64,000 bases of DNA from Aerococcaceae bacterium DSM 111022. GTDB taxonomy: Bacteria; Bacillota; Bacilli; Lactobacillales; Aerococcaceae. The notes under the pieces are model-generated. The model worked only from the letters and a program-made list of their open reading frames with translations. It was not told the DNA's origin and ran no database searches. The translations under genes and the position numbers were made by a program. The DNA lies in the NCBI GenBank assembly GCA_015863195.1, contig JACBXO010000008.1, forward strand, positions 1 to 64,000. Reading direction: 5' to 3'. Of this stretch, positions 41,542-50,181 are shown one piece after another (position 1 is the stretch's first letter; each line of letters begins with the position of its first letter).

Positions 41542-42909
41542 ATGGATTTCAAAAAGATTTTCAAAGGTGCTTTAGCTTTAGGGTTAGTAGGTTCAAGTTT
41601 ATCTTTTGGTCAATTTTCAGAGGTTGCGAGTGCTCAAGAGGAAGAAGTTTCAATTGAAGTATGGTTAACACCACAATTTATGGGAGTTAACTCAGCTGAT
41701 GAAGAGGGAGCAGATTATGATAGCTTCCATAAAGAAGCAGCTGCTCGTTTCCAAGAAGAATATCCAAATGTAAATATTGATATTCAAGTAATTCCTGGTT
41801 CTGACCGTGATAGTGAGTTAAGTGTTGCATTACAAACAGATACTTTACCAGATGTATTCTTTGACTCAAGTTTCGTATTATCACAATGGGCGCACGAAGG
41901 TGTCTTAGCTCCATTAGATGACGCTATTGATGAAGAATCACGTTCAGATATCCCTGAAACGATTTGGGATAATGTAATGATTAATGATCAAACTTATATG
42001 TATCCATTTAACCATAATGTGGGGACACTAGTTTATAATGCTGATATGTTTAGAGAAGCTGGATTAGAAGATTACATTGGAGATGAGCATGGTTATGCTA
42101 CATGGACAATGGAAGACTATAATACTATTTTAGAAACATTAAGAGAATATCTTCCTGAAGGACAATCTCCAATGAGTCTATTCGCATTAGACACTCAAGG
42201 TGATACATGGAACTTAAACTGGTTAAGAATGTATGGTAATGAGTTCTGGGGTGAAGATGGACAGTTAATCGTAAATGAGGAAAATGGTGTTCAAGCTTTA
42301 CAACAATTAGTTGATTGGAAAGATGCAGGATACACAAATGCAGGTCCAGAAAGTGTATCAAGTAACGATATGAATGCTTTATTCCAAAACCAACAAGTAG
42401 CAATTAGTTTTACAAACTCAATTTTATTCAATAACATGTTCAATTCAATGGCAAATGGAGAAATCCAAGAATTTGATGCACGTTTAGCATTAAACCCATC
42501 AGCTAATGAAGATCCAATTGCGTTTACTTATGTATTATCAAGTGTGGTATTTAACACAGGTACAGAAGCTGAAGTGCAAGCTGCTAAAGACTTTGTTCAA
42601 TTCTACTCTTCTGATGAAGAATTGACTAAAGCGTCAGCTCAAGGAATCCCAGTTAGAGATTCAGTTGCAGAATCATTAAGTTCTGAAGACTATCCATTCT
42701 TAGAAGCTAACCAAGAAATTACAGCAGAAGTATATAACTTCTCAAATAACACACCTGGTTATGCACAGTTACGTAACTTGTTATACCCTGAATTACAAGC
42801 TGCCTTCACAGGTGCTAAAACACCTCAAGAAGCAATGGATTCATATGTAGAGCAAGGTAATGCTGCAATTCAAAGTGAAACTGAAAGTTCAGCAGTTCTA
42901 CAAGAATAA
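41542..42909 (+). CDS. Carbohydrate ABC transporter, extracellular solute-binding protein (family 1)
   Basis: Presumed sialic acid receptor of the importer. Signal peptide MDFKKIFKGALALGLVGSSLSFG.., ending in a signal-peptidase I site at VASAQE (about residue 31). As in the ribose-type binding protein, no lipobox cysteine is present: where LxGC is expected there is LVGSS. Mature protein has the family's EVWLTPQF, DSELSVALQTDTLPDVFFDSS, MYPFNHNVGTLVYNADMF and WNLNWLRMYG. 455 residues. An attenuator hairpin follows. Confidence 0.9.
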   Translation: MDFKKIFKGALALGLVGSSLSFGQFSEVASAQEEEVSIEVWLTPQFMGVNSADEEGADYDSFHKEAAARFQEEYPNVNIDIQVIPGSDRDSELSVALQTDTLPDVFFDSSFVLSQWAHEGVLAPLDDAIDEESRSDIPETIWDNVMINDQTYMYPFNHNVGTLVYNADMFREAGLEDYIGDEHGYATWTMEDYNTILETLREYLPEGQSPMSLFALDTQGDTWNLNWLRMYGNEFWGEDGQLIVNEENGVQALQQLVDWKDAGYTNAGPESVSSNDMNALFQNQQVAISFTNSILFNNMFNSMANGEIQEFDARLALNPSANEDPIAFTYVLSSVVFNTGTEAEVQAAKDFVQFYSSDEELTKASAQGIPVRDSVAESLSSEDYPFLEANQEITAEVYNFSNNTPGYAQLRNLLYPELQAAFTGAKTPQEAMDSYVEQGNAAIQSETESSAVLQE

Positions 42910-42933
42910 TATAGAACTAAAATGATGTACCAG

Positions 42934-42967
42934 CAAAAAGAGTTAGTATTACACTGACTCTTTTTGT
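42934..42967 (+). terminator. Intra-operon attenuator/terminator
   Basis: AAAAAGAGTTAGT pairs with ACTGACTCTTTTT-like sequence around TATTAC, running into a T-rich end, between the binding-protein gene and nanK. Probably partial, lowering kinase relative to binding protein. Confidence 0.75.
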
Positions 42968-42996
42968 ACATTATAAAGAATGGTGTGAATATTTAT

Positions 42997-43884
42997 ATGA
43001 TTTTATGTATTGATATTGGTGGGACATTTATAAAATACGCCGGTTATGACCGTGAAGGAAAACAACTTACTAAGGAAGATAAAATTCCGACAGGAGTGAC
43101 TGAGAACGAAAATCACATATTATCTGGGGTAAAAGAAATTGTTACCACGAAAAAATCTGAATATAATTTAACAGGTGTTGCCATTTCTTCAGCAGGTATT
43201 ATTAATTCTACTACGGGAGAAGTTGTTTACTCAGGTTATACAATTCCACATTATACTGGCACACAAATTAAAGCGGAAGTTGAACGCGAGTTTAATATTC
43301 CGTGTACCGTTATTAATGATGTTAATGCAGCCTTACTCGGTGAGTATTGGCTGGGTGCTGGTGTTGGATTTGATACACTTGTCTGTTTAACAATTGGAAC
43401 AGGTGTTGGTGGAGCAGTCATGATTGATGGAGAATTAGTTGAAGGAAAGAGCTCAACAGCAGGTGAGTTAGGTTATATGCTGGTAAACGGTGTAGACCGT
43501 CTCCAAGATATTGCTTCAACACGTAGTTTAGTAGAAAGAGTGAGAGAACGTACACAAGATGCGTCAATCTCAAGTTACGACATTATCAAACGTGCTAAAG
43601 CGGGAGACCATCTCTATGTTGAAGAAATTGATAAGATGGTCAGTGCTTTAGGTCAAGCAATTATTAATATTAATTATTTAATTAGTCCAGAATGCATTAT
43701 TTTAGGTGGAGGTATTATGGATGAATTTGATTTCTTTAGAGAGAGATTGAATCGCTATATTACTAAATATACGATTGATCCACTATTTAATTCCAGTCAG
43801 TTAGTTGCTGCCCAAAATGGGAATAATGCAGGTATGTTAGGCGCTTTATATCACTTTAATAAAAATCAATCTTCTGCTAAATAA
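42997..43884 (+). CDS. nanK: ROK family kinase, N-acetylmannosamine kinase
   Basis: Phosphorylates ManNAc to ManNAc-6-P. MILCIDIGGTFIKYAGYD at the N-terminus, SSAGIINSTTGEV near 62, VINDVNAALLGEYWLGAG near 103, CLTIGTGVGGAVMIDG near 128 and IILGGGIMDE near 233. About 295 residues. It lacks the classical Cys-rich zinc motif, as some NanK proteins of Firmicutes do. ATG at 42997 has only a weak ribosome site (TGGTGTGAA). Its last 19 bases overlap the tail of the DUF624 gene on the other strand. The assignment rests on operon context. Confidence 0.87.
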   Translation: MILCIDIGGTFIKYAGYDREGKQLTKEDKIPTGVTENENHILSGVKEIVTTKKSEYNLTGVAISSAGIINSTTGEVVYSGYTIPHYTGTQIKAEVEREFNIPCTVINDVNAALLGEYWLGAGVGFDTLVCLTIGTGVGGAVMIDGELVEGKSSTAGELGYMLVNGVDRLQDIASTRSLVERVRERTQDASISSYDIIKRAKAGDHLYVEEIDKMVSALGQAIININYLISPECIILGGGIMDEFDFFRERLNRYITKYTIDPLFNSSQLVAAQNGNNAGMLGALYHFNKNQSSAK

Positions 43885-44513
43885 TGACTGTATAGTTTAT
43901 TGAGTATGAAGAGTAATAAAGCTATTACAATTACAAAAGGAATGAATGGGATAAAAATGGTCGCGATTAATCCGACAATTACCATGATTAATGTGATTAA
44001 AAACATTTTTCCTTTAGTAAATGAAATGATTAATGAGTCGATTAATTGATGTTTGATTGATTTGTTTTGGTGAGCCATTGTAACAGCAAAGATTGCTAGC
44101 ATAATAGCGTAGATTACCATTAATAAATCAAGTATCCCGATGAGTACCGCATTAGCGCTAAATAACACACGGTAAGTTAATAGTAATAAGAGAACGATGC
44201 CCCAAAAGGCGCTGTGTTTTAAGTATTTAAAATAGTTTGCCTTTAAAGTACTAAACATCTTTTTTAAAAGTGGTAAACCTTCTGAGTTTTGCTTAATCAT
44301 ATTTGTTAAAGCAAATGTATTCGGTAGTAAATTAATAATCATTAAAATAGATAAAATAACGACATGAAAAAGCGTTAGAGACAATGAAAATTGCATGAAA
44401 AAGAACCATAAAATAGTTGGTAATGAAAAGAGTGACCAGCTAAGGTTTAATTTCATAATGTACCAAATTTTATGAGTAAATAAATACAAAGAATATTGAT
44501 TTTTTTCTAACAT
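43866..44513 (-). CDS. DUF624 (YesL-like) membrane protein
   Basis: 215 residues with about five hydrophobic helices: a short N-terminus then LSWSLFSLPTILWFFFMQF, helices near 55, 105, 130 and a long one at 165-205. The order and short basic loops match DUF624 proteins, which occur in carbohydrate ABC-import operons of Firmicutes with unknown role. Opposed in direction to the rest of the operon and 3'-overlapping nanK by 19 bases, so its transcription would oppose that of nanK. The reverse-strand ribosome site (GAGGGTTCC) lies before ATG at 44513. Confidence 0.82.
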   Translation of the reverse strand: MLEKNQYSLYLFTHKIWYIMKLNLSWSLFSLPTILWFFFMQFSLSLTLFHVVILSILMIINLLPNTFALTNMIKQNSEGLPLLKKMFSTLKANYFKYLKHSAFWGIVLLLLLTYRVLFSANAVLIGILDLLMVIYAIMLAIFAVTMAHQNKSIKHQLIDSLIISFTKGKMFLITLIMVIVGLIATIFIPFIPFVIVIALLLFILNKLYSHYLAED

Positions 44514-44582
44514 AGGAACCCTCCGATTGTTTGTTAATCAATATTATATCACAAAAAAATTAGAGTAATGGAGGAATTCATA

Positions 44583-45497
44583 ATGAGTTCAAATTTAGAA
44601 AAATATCACGGAATTATCCCAGCATTTTACGCATGTTATGACGACGAGGGAGAAATTAGCCCAGAGCGTGTGCAAATGTTAGCTAAACATTATTTAGATG
44701 AAGGTGTTAAAGGTTTATATGTTGGTGGTAGTTCAGGAGAGTGTATTTACCAATCAGTTGATGAGCGTAAATTAGTTCTTGAAAATGTCATGGAAGCTGT
44801 TGGCGGAAAAATGACAATTATTGCCCATATTGCTGCAACATCTACGAGAGATAGTGTTGAATTAGCAAAACATGCAGCGTCTTTAGGTGTAGATGCTTTA
44901 GCTGCGATTCCTCCTATTTACTTTGTATTACCTGAGAACTCGATTGAGTCTTATTGGAGAGAAATTATTGAAGCAACAGACTTAGACTTCTTTATTTATA
45001 ATATTCCAGGTACTACTGGCTATGCTTTATCTGTTGATTTATTGGTTAAAATTTTAAAACACCCGAATGTAAAAGGTGTTAAAAACTCATCGATGCCAGT
45101 TCAAGATATTTACTTATTCAAACGCCATGCTGGCCGTGACATTGTTGTATTTAATGGTCCAGATGAGCAGTTTATTGCTGGTCGTATGATGGGTGCTGAT
45201 GGTGGTATCGGTGGTACATACGGAGTAATGCCTAAATTATTTATGGCAGCAGATCAAGCTGTCAGAGATAACAACAATAAATTAGCACGTGAAATTCAAT
45301 ATGCGATTAACGATATTATCTTCTCATTCTTTAAATGTGACGGGAATATGTATAGTGTTGAAAAAGAAGTGTTGAAACGTAAAGGTTTAGATATTGGTAT
45401 TGCTAGAAAACCTTTAGCACCAATTACTAAAGGAGACCACGAGCGTATTGATACAATTGTCGCAATGATTGATGAAGCATACGCAAAATACGCTTAA
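44583..45497 (+). CDS. nanA: N-acetylneuraminate lyase
   Basis: Class I aldolase splitting sialic acid into ManNAc and pyruvate. HGIIPAFYACYDDEGEIS at the N-terminus, GLYVGGSSGECIYQS near 45 (substrate carboxylate site), the Tyr in FFIYNIPGTTGY near 137 and the Schiff-base lysine in VKGVKNSSMP near 165; then GPDEQFIAGRMMGADGGIGGTYG. 304 residues. ATG at 44583 is preceded by GGAGG; an upstream ATG (44568) overlaps that site and is rejected. Confidence 0.95.
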   Translation: MSSNLEKYHGIIPAFYACYDDEGEISPERVQMLAKHYLDEGVKGLYVGGSSGECIYQSVDERKLVLENVMEAVGGKMTIIAHIAATSTRDSVELAKHAASLGVDALAAIPPIYFVLPENSIESYWREIIEATDLDFFIYNIPGTTGYALSVDLLVKILKHPNVKGVKNSSMPVQDIYLFKRHAGRDIVVFNGPDEQFIAGRMMGADGGIGGTYGVMPKLFMAADQAVRDNNNKLAREIQYAINDIIFSFFKCDGNMYSVEKEVLKRKGLDIGIARKPLAPITKGDHERIDTIVAMIDEAYAKYA

Positions 45498-45532
45498 TTA
45501 CTTAGTTTGTTATAAAGAGAGGATTATATAAA

Positions 45533-46234
45533 ATGTCAGAAAAACAAACTAATATAATTCCGCATGCTCCCTATGATTTGAGTGAACGTATAGTTGTTAC
45601 AGGTATTGGTGACAGTAATATGTACGGTGTTCCAGATACTGGGGACGGAGATTTAGATTTTCCTTATTTAAAAGTATTTGGTAAAAACATTGGGGCGAAT
45701 GAGATTATTAATCTAGGTATTCCTGGTTCCACTATTTCGACAAATGATGGTGGAGCAAGTCCTACTTATGATTCCGATAGCATTCGTAATCCTGTAGTTA
45801 GAAGATTAGAAGGTGTGCCTAAGCACACTAATATCTTTGTTTTACAAGGTGGAGTGAATGACTTTTGGCTAGGTATTCCGTTAGGTACGATCGAAGATAC
45901 TAATACTGATTCTTTCTATGGGGCTTTAAATAGCTATTATGGGACAATTAAAACGCGGTTCCCGAGTGCTAGAATTATTGCTTTGACGATGTTTGAAACT
46001 GACCGTGAAAGTTTAAGTGGGGTTTCTAAAGAAGAGTGGGTACAGGCTCAAATTGCTGTTGCTGAAAAGTTTGATATTGAAGTCTTTGATGCATTTCATC
46101 ATTCTGCGGTAACACCTGAGCTGGCGGACATGGCGGATGGACTACATTTAAGTCAGGCTGACAGCTATACTTTTGCCGAAGAGCTGACGGACTTTTATAA
46201 TGAGAAATTTGAGTCTAGACGGGAGGGGATTTAA
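45533..46234 (+). CDS. SGNH/GDSL hydrolase, possible sialate O-acetylesterase
   Basis: Cytosolic esterase fold, no signal peptide. Block I GIGDSNMYGVPD with the nucleophile Ser (near residue 27), block II around NLGIPGSTIS, block III LQGGVNDFWLG near 100 with the oxyanion Asn, block V DGLHLS near 215 with the Asp-His pair. 233 residues. Its place between nanA and nagB suggests removal of O-acetyl groups from sialic acid or of N-linked derivatives before cleavage; that role is inferred. One-base overlap with nagB. Confidence 0.82.
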   Translation: MSEKQTNIIPHAPYDLSERIVVTGIGDSNMYGVPDTGDGDLDFPYLKVFGKNIGANEIINLGIPGSTISTNDGGASPTYDSDSIRNPVVRRLEGVPKHTNIFVLQGGVNDFWLGIPLGTIEDTNTDSFYGALNSYYGTIKTRFPSARIIALTMFETDRESLSGVSKEEWVQAQIAVAEKFDIEVFDAFHHSAVTPELADMADGLHLSQADSYTFAEELTDFYNEKFESRREGI

Positions 46235-46959
46235 TGGAAGTTAAGATTGTAGATAGTCAAGAGGAAGCGGCGCAGATTGCATTAGACATTTTCAGGGAAA
46301 CATTGGATGATGGTGGTCGTGTCTTTGGCTTTGCGACGGGATCTACACCTGAAAAGACTTATGAAGCTTTGGTGAAATCGGATTTGGATTTTTCTGAGGC
46401 GATTGGTGTTAATTTAGATGAATATTTTGGATTGCCGAGTTCTCATCCACAGAGTTATGCCCAATTTATGAAGGAGCATTTATATTCGAAGAAAGAGTTT
46501 CAAAATGCTTTTATTCCAAATGGGATGAATAAGGATGTGGCTTCGGAGATTGAGAAATACGACCGAATTTTAGAGCGCAATCCTAGGGATTTACAGTTGT
46601 TAGGTATTGGTGTGAACGCTCATATTGGGTTTAACGAACCGGGGACGAAGTTTGATACGACGACGCAATTGGTTGAATTAACGGACGAGACAATTAATGC
46701 GAATAAGCGTTTCTTTGAGTCGGTTGAGGATGTGCCGACAGAGGCTTACTCGATGGGGATAAAATCGATTTATGATGCGAAACGCATTATTTTAATGGCG
46801 TTTGGTGAAAATAAAGCTTCAGCGATTAAAGCAATGATTGATGGACCTGTAATGGAAGATGTTCCAGCGAGTATCTTGCAGCGTCATCCGAATGTCACAG
46901 TTATTCTTGACCAAGAAGCGGCGAGTGAGTGGCAACAACCGGCAGAAGGTGCGAGCTAA
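46234..46959 (+). CDS. nagB: Glucosamine-6-phosphate deaminase
   Basis: Turns GlcN-6-P into fructose-6-P and ammonia. FGFATGSTPEKTYEAL near residue 33-48, NLDEYFGLP near 68 with the catalytic Asp, LGIGVNAHIGFNEPGT near 129-144 with the ring-opening His. 241 residues, the short Gram-positive class without the allosteric tail. ATG overlaps the preceding stop (TAATG) and its stop overlaps the nagA start, so three genes are coupled. Confidence 0.95.
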   Translation: MEVKIVDSQEEAAQIALDIFRETLDDGGRVFGFATGSTPEKTYEALVKSDLDFSEAIGVNLDEYFGLPSSHPQSYAQFMKEHLYSKKEFQNAFIPNGMNKDVASEIEKYDRILERNPRDLQLLGIGVNAHIGFNEPGTKFDTTTQLVELTDETINANKRFFESVEDVPTEAYSMGIKSIYDAKRIILMAFGENKASAIKAMIDGPVMEDVPASILQRHPNVTVILDQEAASEWQQPAEGAS

Positions 46960-48110
46960 TGACTCAATATTATTTAGCGAAAACAATTATTTTGGAAGAT
47001 AGTGAAGTGGATGATGCCTATCTAGTAGTAACGGATGGCGTTATTGATGGTGTTGTAACGGAAGTTCCTGAGGGCGGAGAGGTCATTGATTATTCCAATT
47101 ATATCCTAGCACCAGGTTTAGTAGATACTCATATTCATGGCTATAAAAATTATGATGTGATGGATGCTGATCCTGCTGGGTTGCAAGTGATGGCTGAGAG
47201 TTTGCCTTCATGTGGGGTGACTTCTTGGCTGCCGACGACCTTAACTGATTCGACGGAGAATTTAAATAAGGCGTGCCGTGTAATTGCGGAGCATTACCGT
47301 GAGTTGAGTGGTGCGAAAGTTCAAGGGATATTCCTTGAAGGGCCATACTTTACTGAGAAATATCAGGGAGCCCAAAATCCAAAGTATATGTCTGATCCAT
47401 CTACTGAACAGTTAGATGAATGGTTATATTTAAGCGAGGGACTGGTAAATAAAATTGCGATTGCACCTGAAAGAGATGGGGCAACCGAATTTATTAAGCA
47501 CGCTGGTGATAAAGAGGTTCATGTTGCTTTAGCGCATAGTGATGCGACTTTTGAAGAGGCGACTGAAGCGATTAAAGCGGGTGCTAAAATTTTCATCCAT
47601 TTATATAATGGGATGAGTGGCTTGCATCACCGGAATCCAGGAATGGTTGGTGCGGCACTGGCATCGAAAGAAACTGTTTTTACTGAAATTATTGCGGATG
47701 GTCATCATGTTCACCCAGGAGCTATTCAAGTCGTGAAGAATGCACGAAGTGCTGAAGAAATTGTCTTAGTGACGGATTGTATGCGTGCAGGTGGCATCGG
47801 CGAAGGCAAATCAAGTCTGGGCGAATTCCCAGTCTACGTAAAAGACGGCCAAGCTAGAATGGTCAAAGACGACAATCTAGCGGGTTCGATTTTAGAACTG
47901 ATTGATGGTGTCCAAAATTTAGTGAAGTGGGGGATTGCGTCGGTTTATGATGCGGTTCGCATGGCTTCGCTGAATCCGGCTAAGTCAGTAGGGATTGACG
48001 ATGTGTGCGGTAAACTGGCACCTGACTATGCTGCTGACTTTATTGTGATTGATGAGGAAGTGAATTTAAAAGCTACCTATATCAACGGAGAAAAACACTT
48101 CTCTCTATAG
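46959..48110 (+). CDS. nagA: N-acetylglucosamine-6-phosphate deacetylase
   Basis: Metal-dependent amidohydrolase removing acetate from GlcNAc-6-P. GLVDTHIHGYKNYDVMDAD near residue 51-69, LEGPYFTEKYQGAQNP near 125-140, ALAHSDATFEEA near 190, HLYNGMSGLHHRNPG near 215, IADGHHVHP and VTDCMRAGG near 270 with the catalytic Asp. About 383 residues. Starts at ATG 46959, overlapping the nagB stop; an earlier in-frame ATG at 46929 lies inside nagB. Ends the sialic acid operon at a terminator. With NanA, K, E and NagB the route from sialic acid to fructose-6-P is complete. Confidence 0.94.
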   Translation: MTQYYLAKTIILEDSEVDDAYLVVTDGVIDGVVTEVPEGGEVIDYSNYILAPGLVDTHIHGYKNYDVMDADPAGLQVMAESLPSCGVTSWLPTTLTDSTENLNKACRVIAEHYRELSGAKVQGIFLEGPYFTEKYQGAQNPKYMSDPSTEQLDEWLYLSEGLVNKIAIAPERDGATEFIKHAGDKEVHVALAHSDATFEEATEAIKAGAKIFIHLYNGMSGLHHRNPGMVGAALASKETVFTEIIADGHHVHPGAIQVVKNARSAEEIVLVTDCMRAGGIGEGKSSLGEFPVYVKDGQARMVKDDNLAGSILELIDGVQNLVKWGIASVYDAVRMASLNPAKSVGIDDVCGKLAPDYAADFIVIDEEVNLKATYINGEKHFSL

Positions 48111-48120
48111 CATGCATTCA

Positions 48121-48152
48121 AGACTTACCACAAATGTGGTAGGTCTTTTTTT
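48121..48152 (+). terminator. Rho-independent terminator
   Basis: AGACTTACCACA pairs with TGTGGTAGGTCT around AA, followed by seven T. Ends the sialic acid operon. Confidence 0.9.
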
Positions 48153-48218
48153 CATCCCCCCCTCCAGGTGTTTTCTTCCCGTTTTTATAATATACTTAAA
48201 AGAAAAGGAGCAAATATT

Positions 48219-49091
48219 ATGATATTAGGCGCAATTGAAGCTGGCGGCACGAAATTTATCTGCGCGGTCGCGGACGAACAGTTCAATGTCACCGAGCGAA
48301 TCACCATTAAAACAACCGACCCTGAAACGACGATGACCCAGGTTGTCGACTTTTTCAAACAATACGAAACGGACCTAGCCGGCATCGGCATCGGCTCATT
48401 CGGGCCGATTGATGCCAAAACGACGTCACCCACTTACGGCCACATCACGTCAACGCCCAAGTTGAAATGGCGCAATTTCGACTTTTTAAATTTTTTGAAG
48501 GGGTACTTTGACATACCAATGACTTTCACTTCGGACGTCAATGCATCTGCCGTTGGCGAGTTTCATTCCGTTGAAAATCAAGAAGTAGAATCACTTGTTT
48601 ACTATACAGTGGGTACTGGAATTGGTGGTGGAGCGGTCCAAAAGGGTGAATTAATTGGAGGGCAGGGTTTTACAGAAATGGGCCATCAACTCATTAAAAG
48701 ACATTCCGATGATGATTATGAAGGAACTTGCCCTTATCACGGCGACTGCTTAGAAGGTTTAGCGGCAGGACCAGCGATTTTAGGGCGTTATGAAATCGAA
48801 GGGAAAGATTTGGCGGAAGACCATGCGTATTGGGAAATTCTCGCCTATTACTTGGCGCAGTGTGCGGTGAATACGACGCAATTCTATACCCCTGATAAAA
48901 TTATTTTCGGAGGTGGTGTCATGAAGCAAGAGCACCTTTTCCCAAAAATTAGAGAACAATTCAAGGCATTAAACCAGGATTATATGGCGGTGGGCGACTT
49001 AGAGTGTTACATCACGGGGCCGAGTTTGGGGGATGATGCGGCGGTTTTGGGGTGCTTGGAGATGATTAAAGCGGCGTTGAGTGACGCGTGA
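48219..49091 (+). CDS. ROK family fructokinase
   Basis: Phosphorylates fructose (or another hexose). GAIEAGGTKFICAV at the N-terminus, GIGSFGPIDAKTTS near 62, TFTSDVNASAVGEF near 103, YYTVGTGIGGGAV near 130, and the zinc-binding part GHQLIKRHSDDDYEGTCPYHGDCLEGLAAG near 160-190. 290 residues, typical for Firmicute fructokinases. ATG at 48219 behind AAAAGGAG; an in-frame start at 48168 lies in the promoter region, where TATAAT occurs at 48186. The first 270 bases are C-rich, then the gene becomes AT-rich. Followed by manA, a frequent pair. Confidence 0.9.
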   Translation: MILGAIEAGGTKFICAVADEQFNVTERITIKTTDPETTMTQVVDFFKQYETDLAGIGIGSFGPIDAKTTSPTYGHITSTPKLKWRNFDFLNFLKGYFDIPMTFTSDVNASAVGEFHSVENQEVESLVYYTVGTGIGGGAVQKGELIGGQGFTEMGHQLIKRHSDDDYEGTCPYHGDCLEGLAAGPAILGRYEIEGKDLAEDHAYWEILAYYLAQCAVNTTQFYTPDKIIFGGGVMKQEHLFPKIREQFKALNQDYMAVGDLECYITGPSLGDDAAVLGCLEMIKAALSDA

Positions 49092-49199
49092 CTCTCGGGG
49101 TCCTTATTTTTGTCTGAGGGATAGGGAACTTTTTGACGCTGATGAAAGCGTTTGATTGGATTATAATGTGTATACAAGTGGAGATTGAAGGGAGCTTTT

Positions 49200-50156
49200 A
49201 TGAAACCAATATTTTTAAAACCGGCATTTCAGGAGAAAATCTGGGGCGGTAACAAGTTGAAGACGGAGTTTGGTTTAAATACACCCAGCGATAAAACGGG
49301 TGAGGCGTGGGTGGTCAGTGCCCATCCTAACGGCTTGTCGCATGTGGCGGCGCCAGCAGAGTTTGCGGGGTTGAGTTTAAAGGATTTGTATGATCAAGAA
49401 CCAGAACTTTTTGGGCCGAATCATCCTGAACCATTCCCATTGTTGGTGAAAATTTTAGATGCGACCGATGATTTGTCGATTCAAGTGCATCCGAATGATG
49501 ACTATGCGCGTTTGCATGAAGGCGCCGGCGAACTCGGTAAAACGGAATGTTGGTATGTCATCGCAGCGGACGAAGGGGCGACGATTGTTTACGGCCACCA
49601 CGCTGAAACGGTTGAGGAATTTGGCGACTATATTGAGTCTGGAAATTTAAGCAATGTCTTTCGAGAAATTCCCGTACAAGCTGGCGACTTCTTTGATGTG
49701 CCAGCGGGAACGATTCATGCGATTGGCGCGGGGATTACGATACTTGAAACGCAACAAAGTTCCGACACAACTTACCGCGTCTACGATTATGACCGACGTG
49801 ACGACGCGGGGAACTTGCGCGACTTACATATCGAGCAGTCCAAAGATGTGACGCTTTTCCCGCACCAAGATAGCGCGTTTACTAAACAAAATGCGACTTA
49901 TGAGAAAAACACACTCGCTCACCTGATGACGAACGAATACTTCAGCGTCTACAAAGTCGAAGCAGACGGCGCGTTCGAGACGGAATTAGCTGACAATTAT
50001 TATCTAGCAACCGTCATCGAAGGCGCGGGTAGCCTGACTGTTGACGGCGAACGCTATCCACTCGACCTGGCCGACTCTTTCATCCTGCCTTATGGCGCGG
50101 GGAAAGTGACGTTTGACGGAGAGATGGCGATGATAATGTCTTCGCCTAATTATTAA
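49200..50156 (+). CDS. manA: Mannose-6-phosphate isomerase, class I
   Basis: Zinc enzyme interconverting mannose-6-P and fructose-6-P. KPAFQEKIWGGNKLK at the N-terminus, GEAWVVSAHPNG near 35, PLLVKILDATDDLSIQVHPND near 80-100 with zinc ligands, GKTECWYV near 115, DFFDVPAGTIHAIGAG near 160 and ILETQQSSDTTYRVYDYDR near 180. 318 residues. ATG at 49200 behind GAAGGGAG; an upstream TTG at 49185 overlaps the ribosome site. A TATAAT at 49162 and a weak cre-like TGAAAGCGTTTGAT (11 of 14) lie upstream. Confidence 0.94.
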   Translation: MKPIFLKPAFQEKIWGGNKLKTEFGLNTPSDKTGEAWVVSAHPNGLSHVAAPAEFAGLSLKDLYDQEPELFGPNHPEPFPLLVKILDATDDLSIQVHPNDDYARLHEGAGELGKTECWYVIAADEGATIVYGHHAETVEEFGDYIESGNLSNVFREIPVQAGDFFDVPAGTIHAIGAGITILETQQSSDTTYRVYDYDRRDDAGNLRDLHIEQSKDVTLFPHQDSAFTKQNATYEKNTLAHLMTNEYFSVYKVEADGAFETELADNYYLATVIEGAGSLTVDGERYPLDLADSFILPYGAGKVTFDGEMAMIMSSPNY

Positions 50157-50181
50157 TTAACTGATTAGAAAGGGAGATTTT

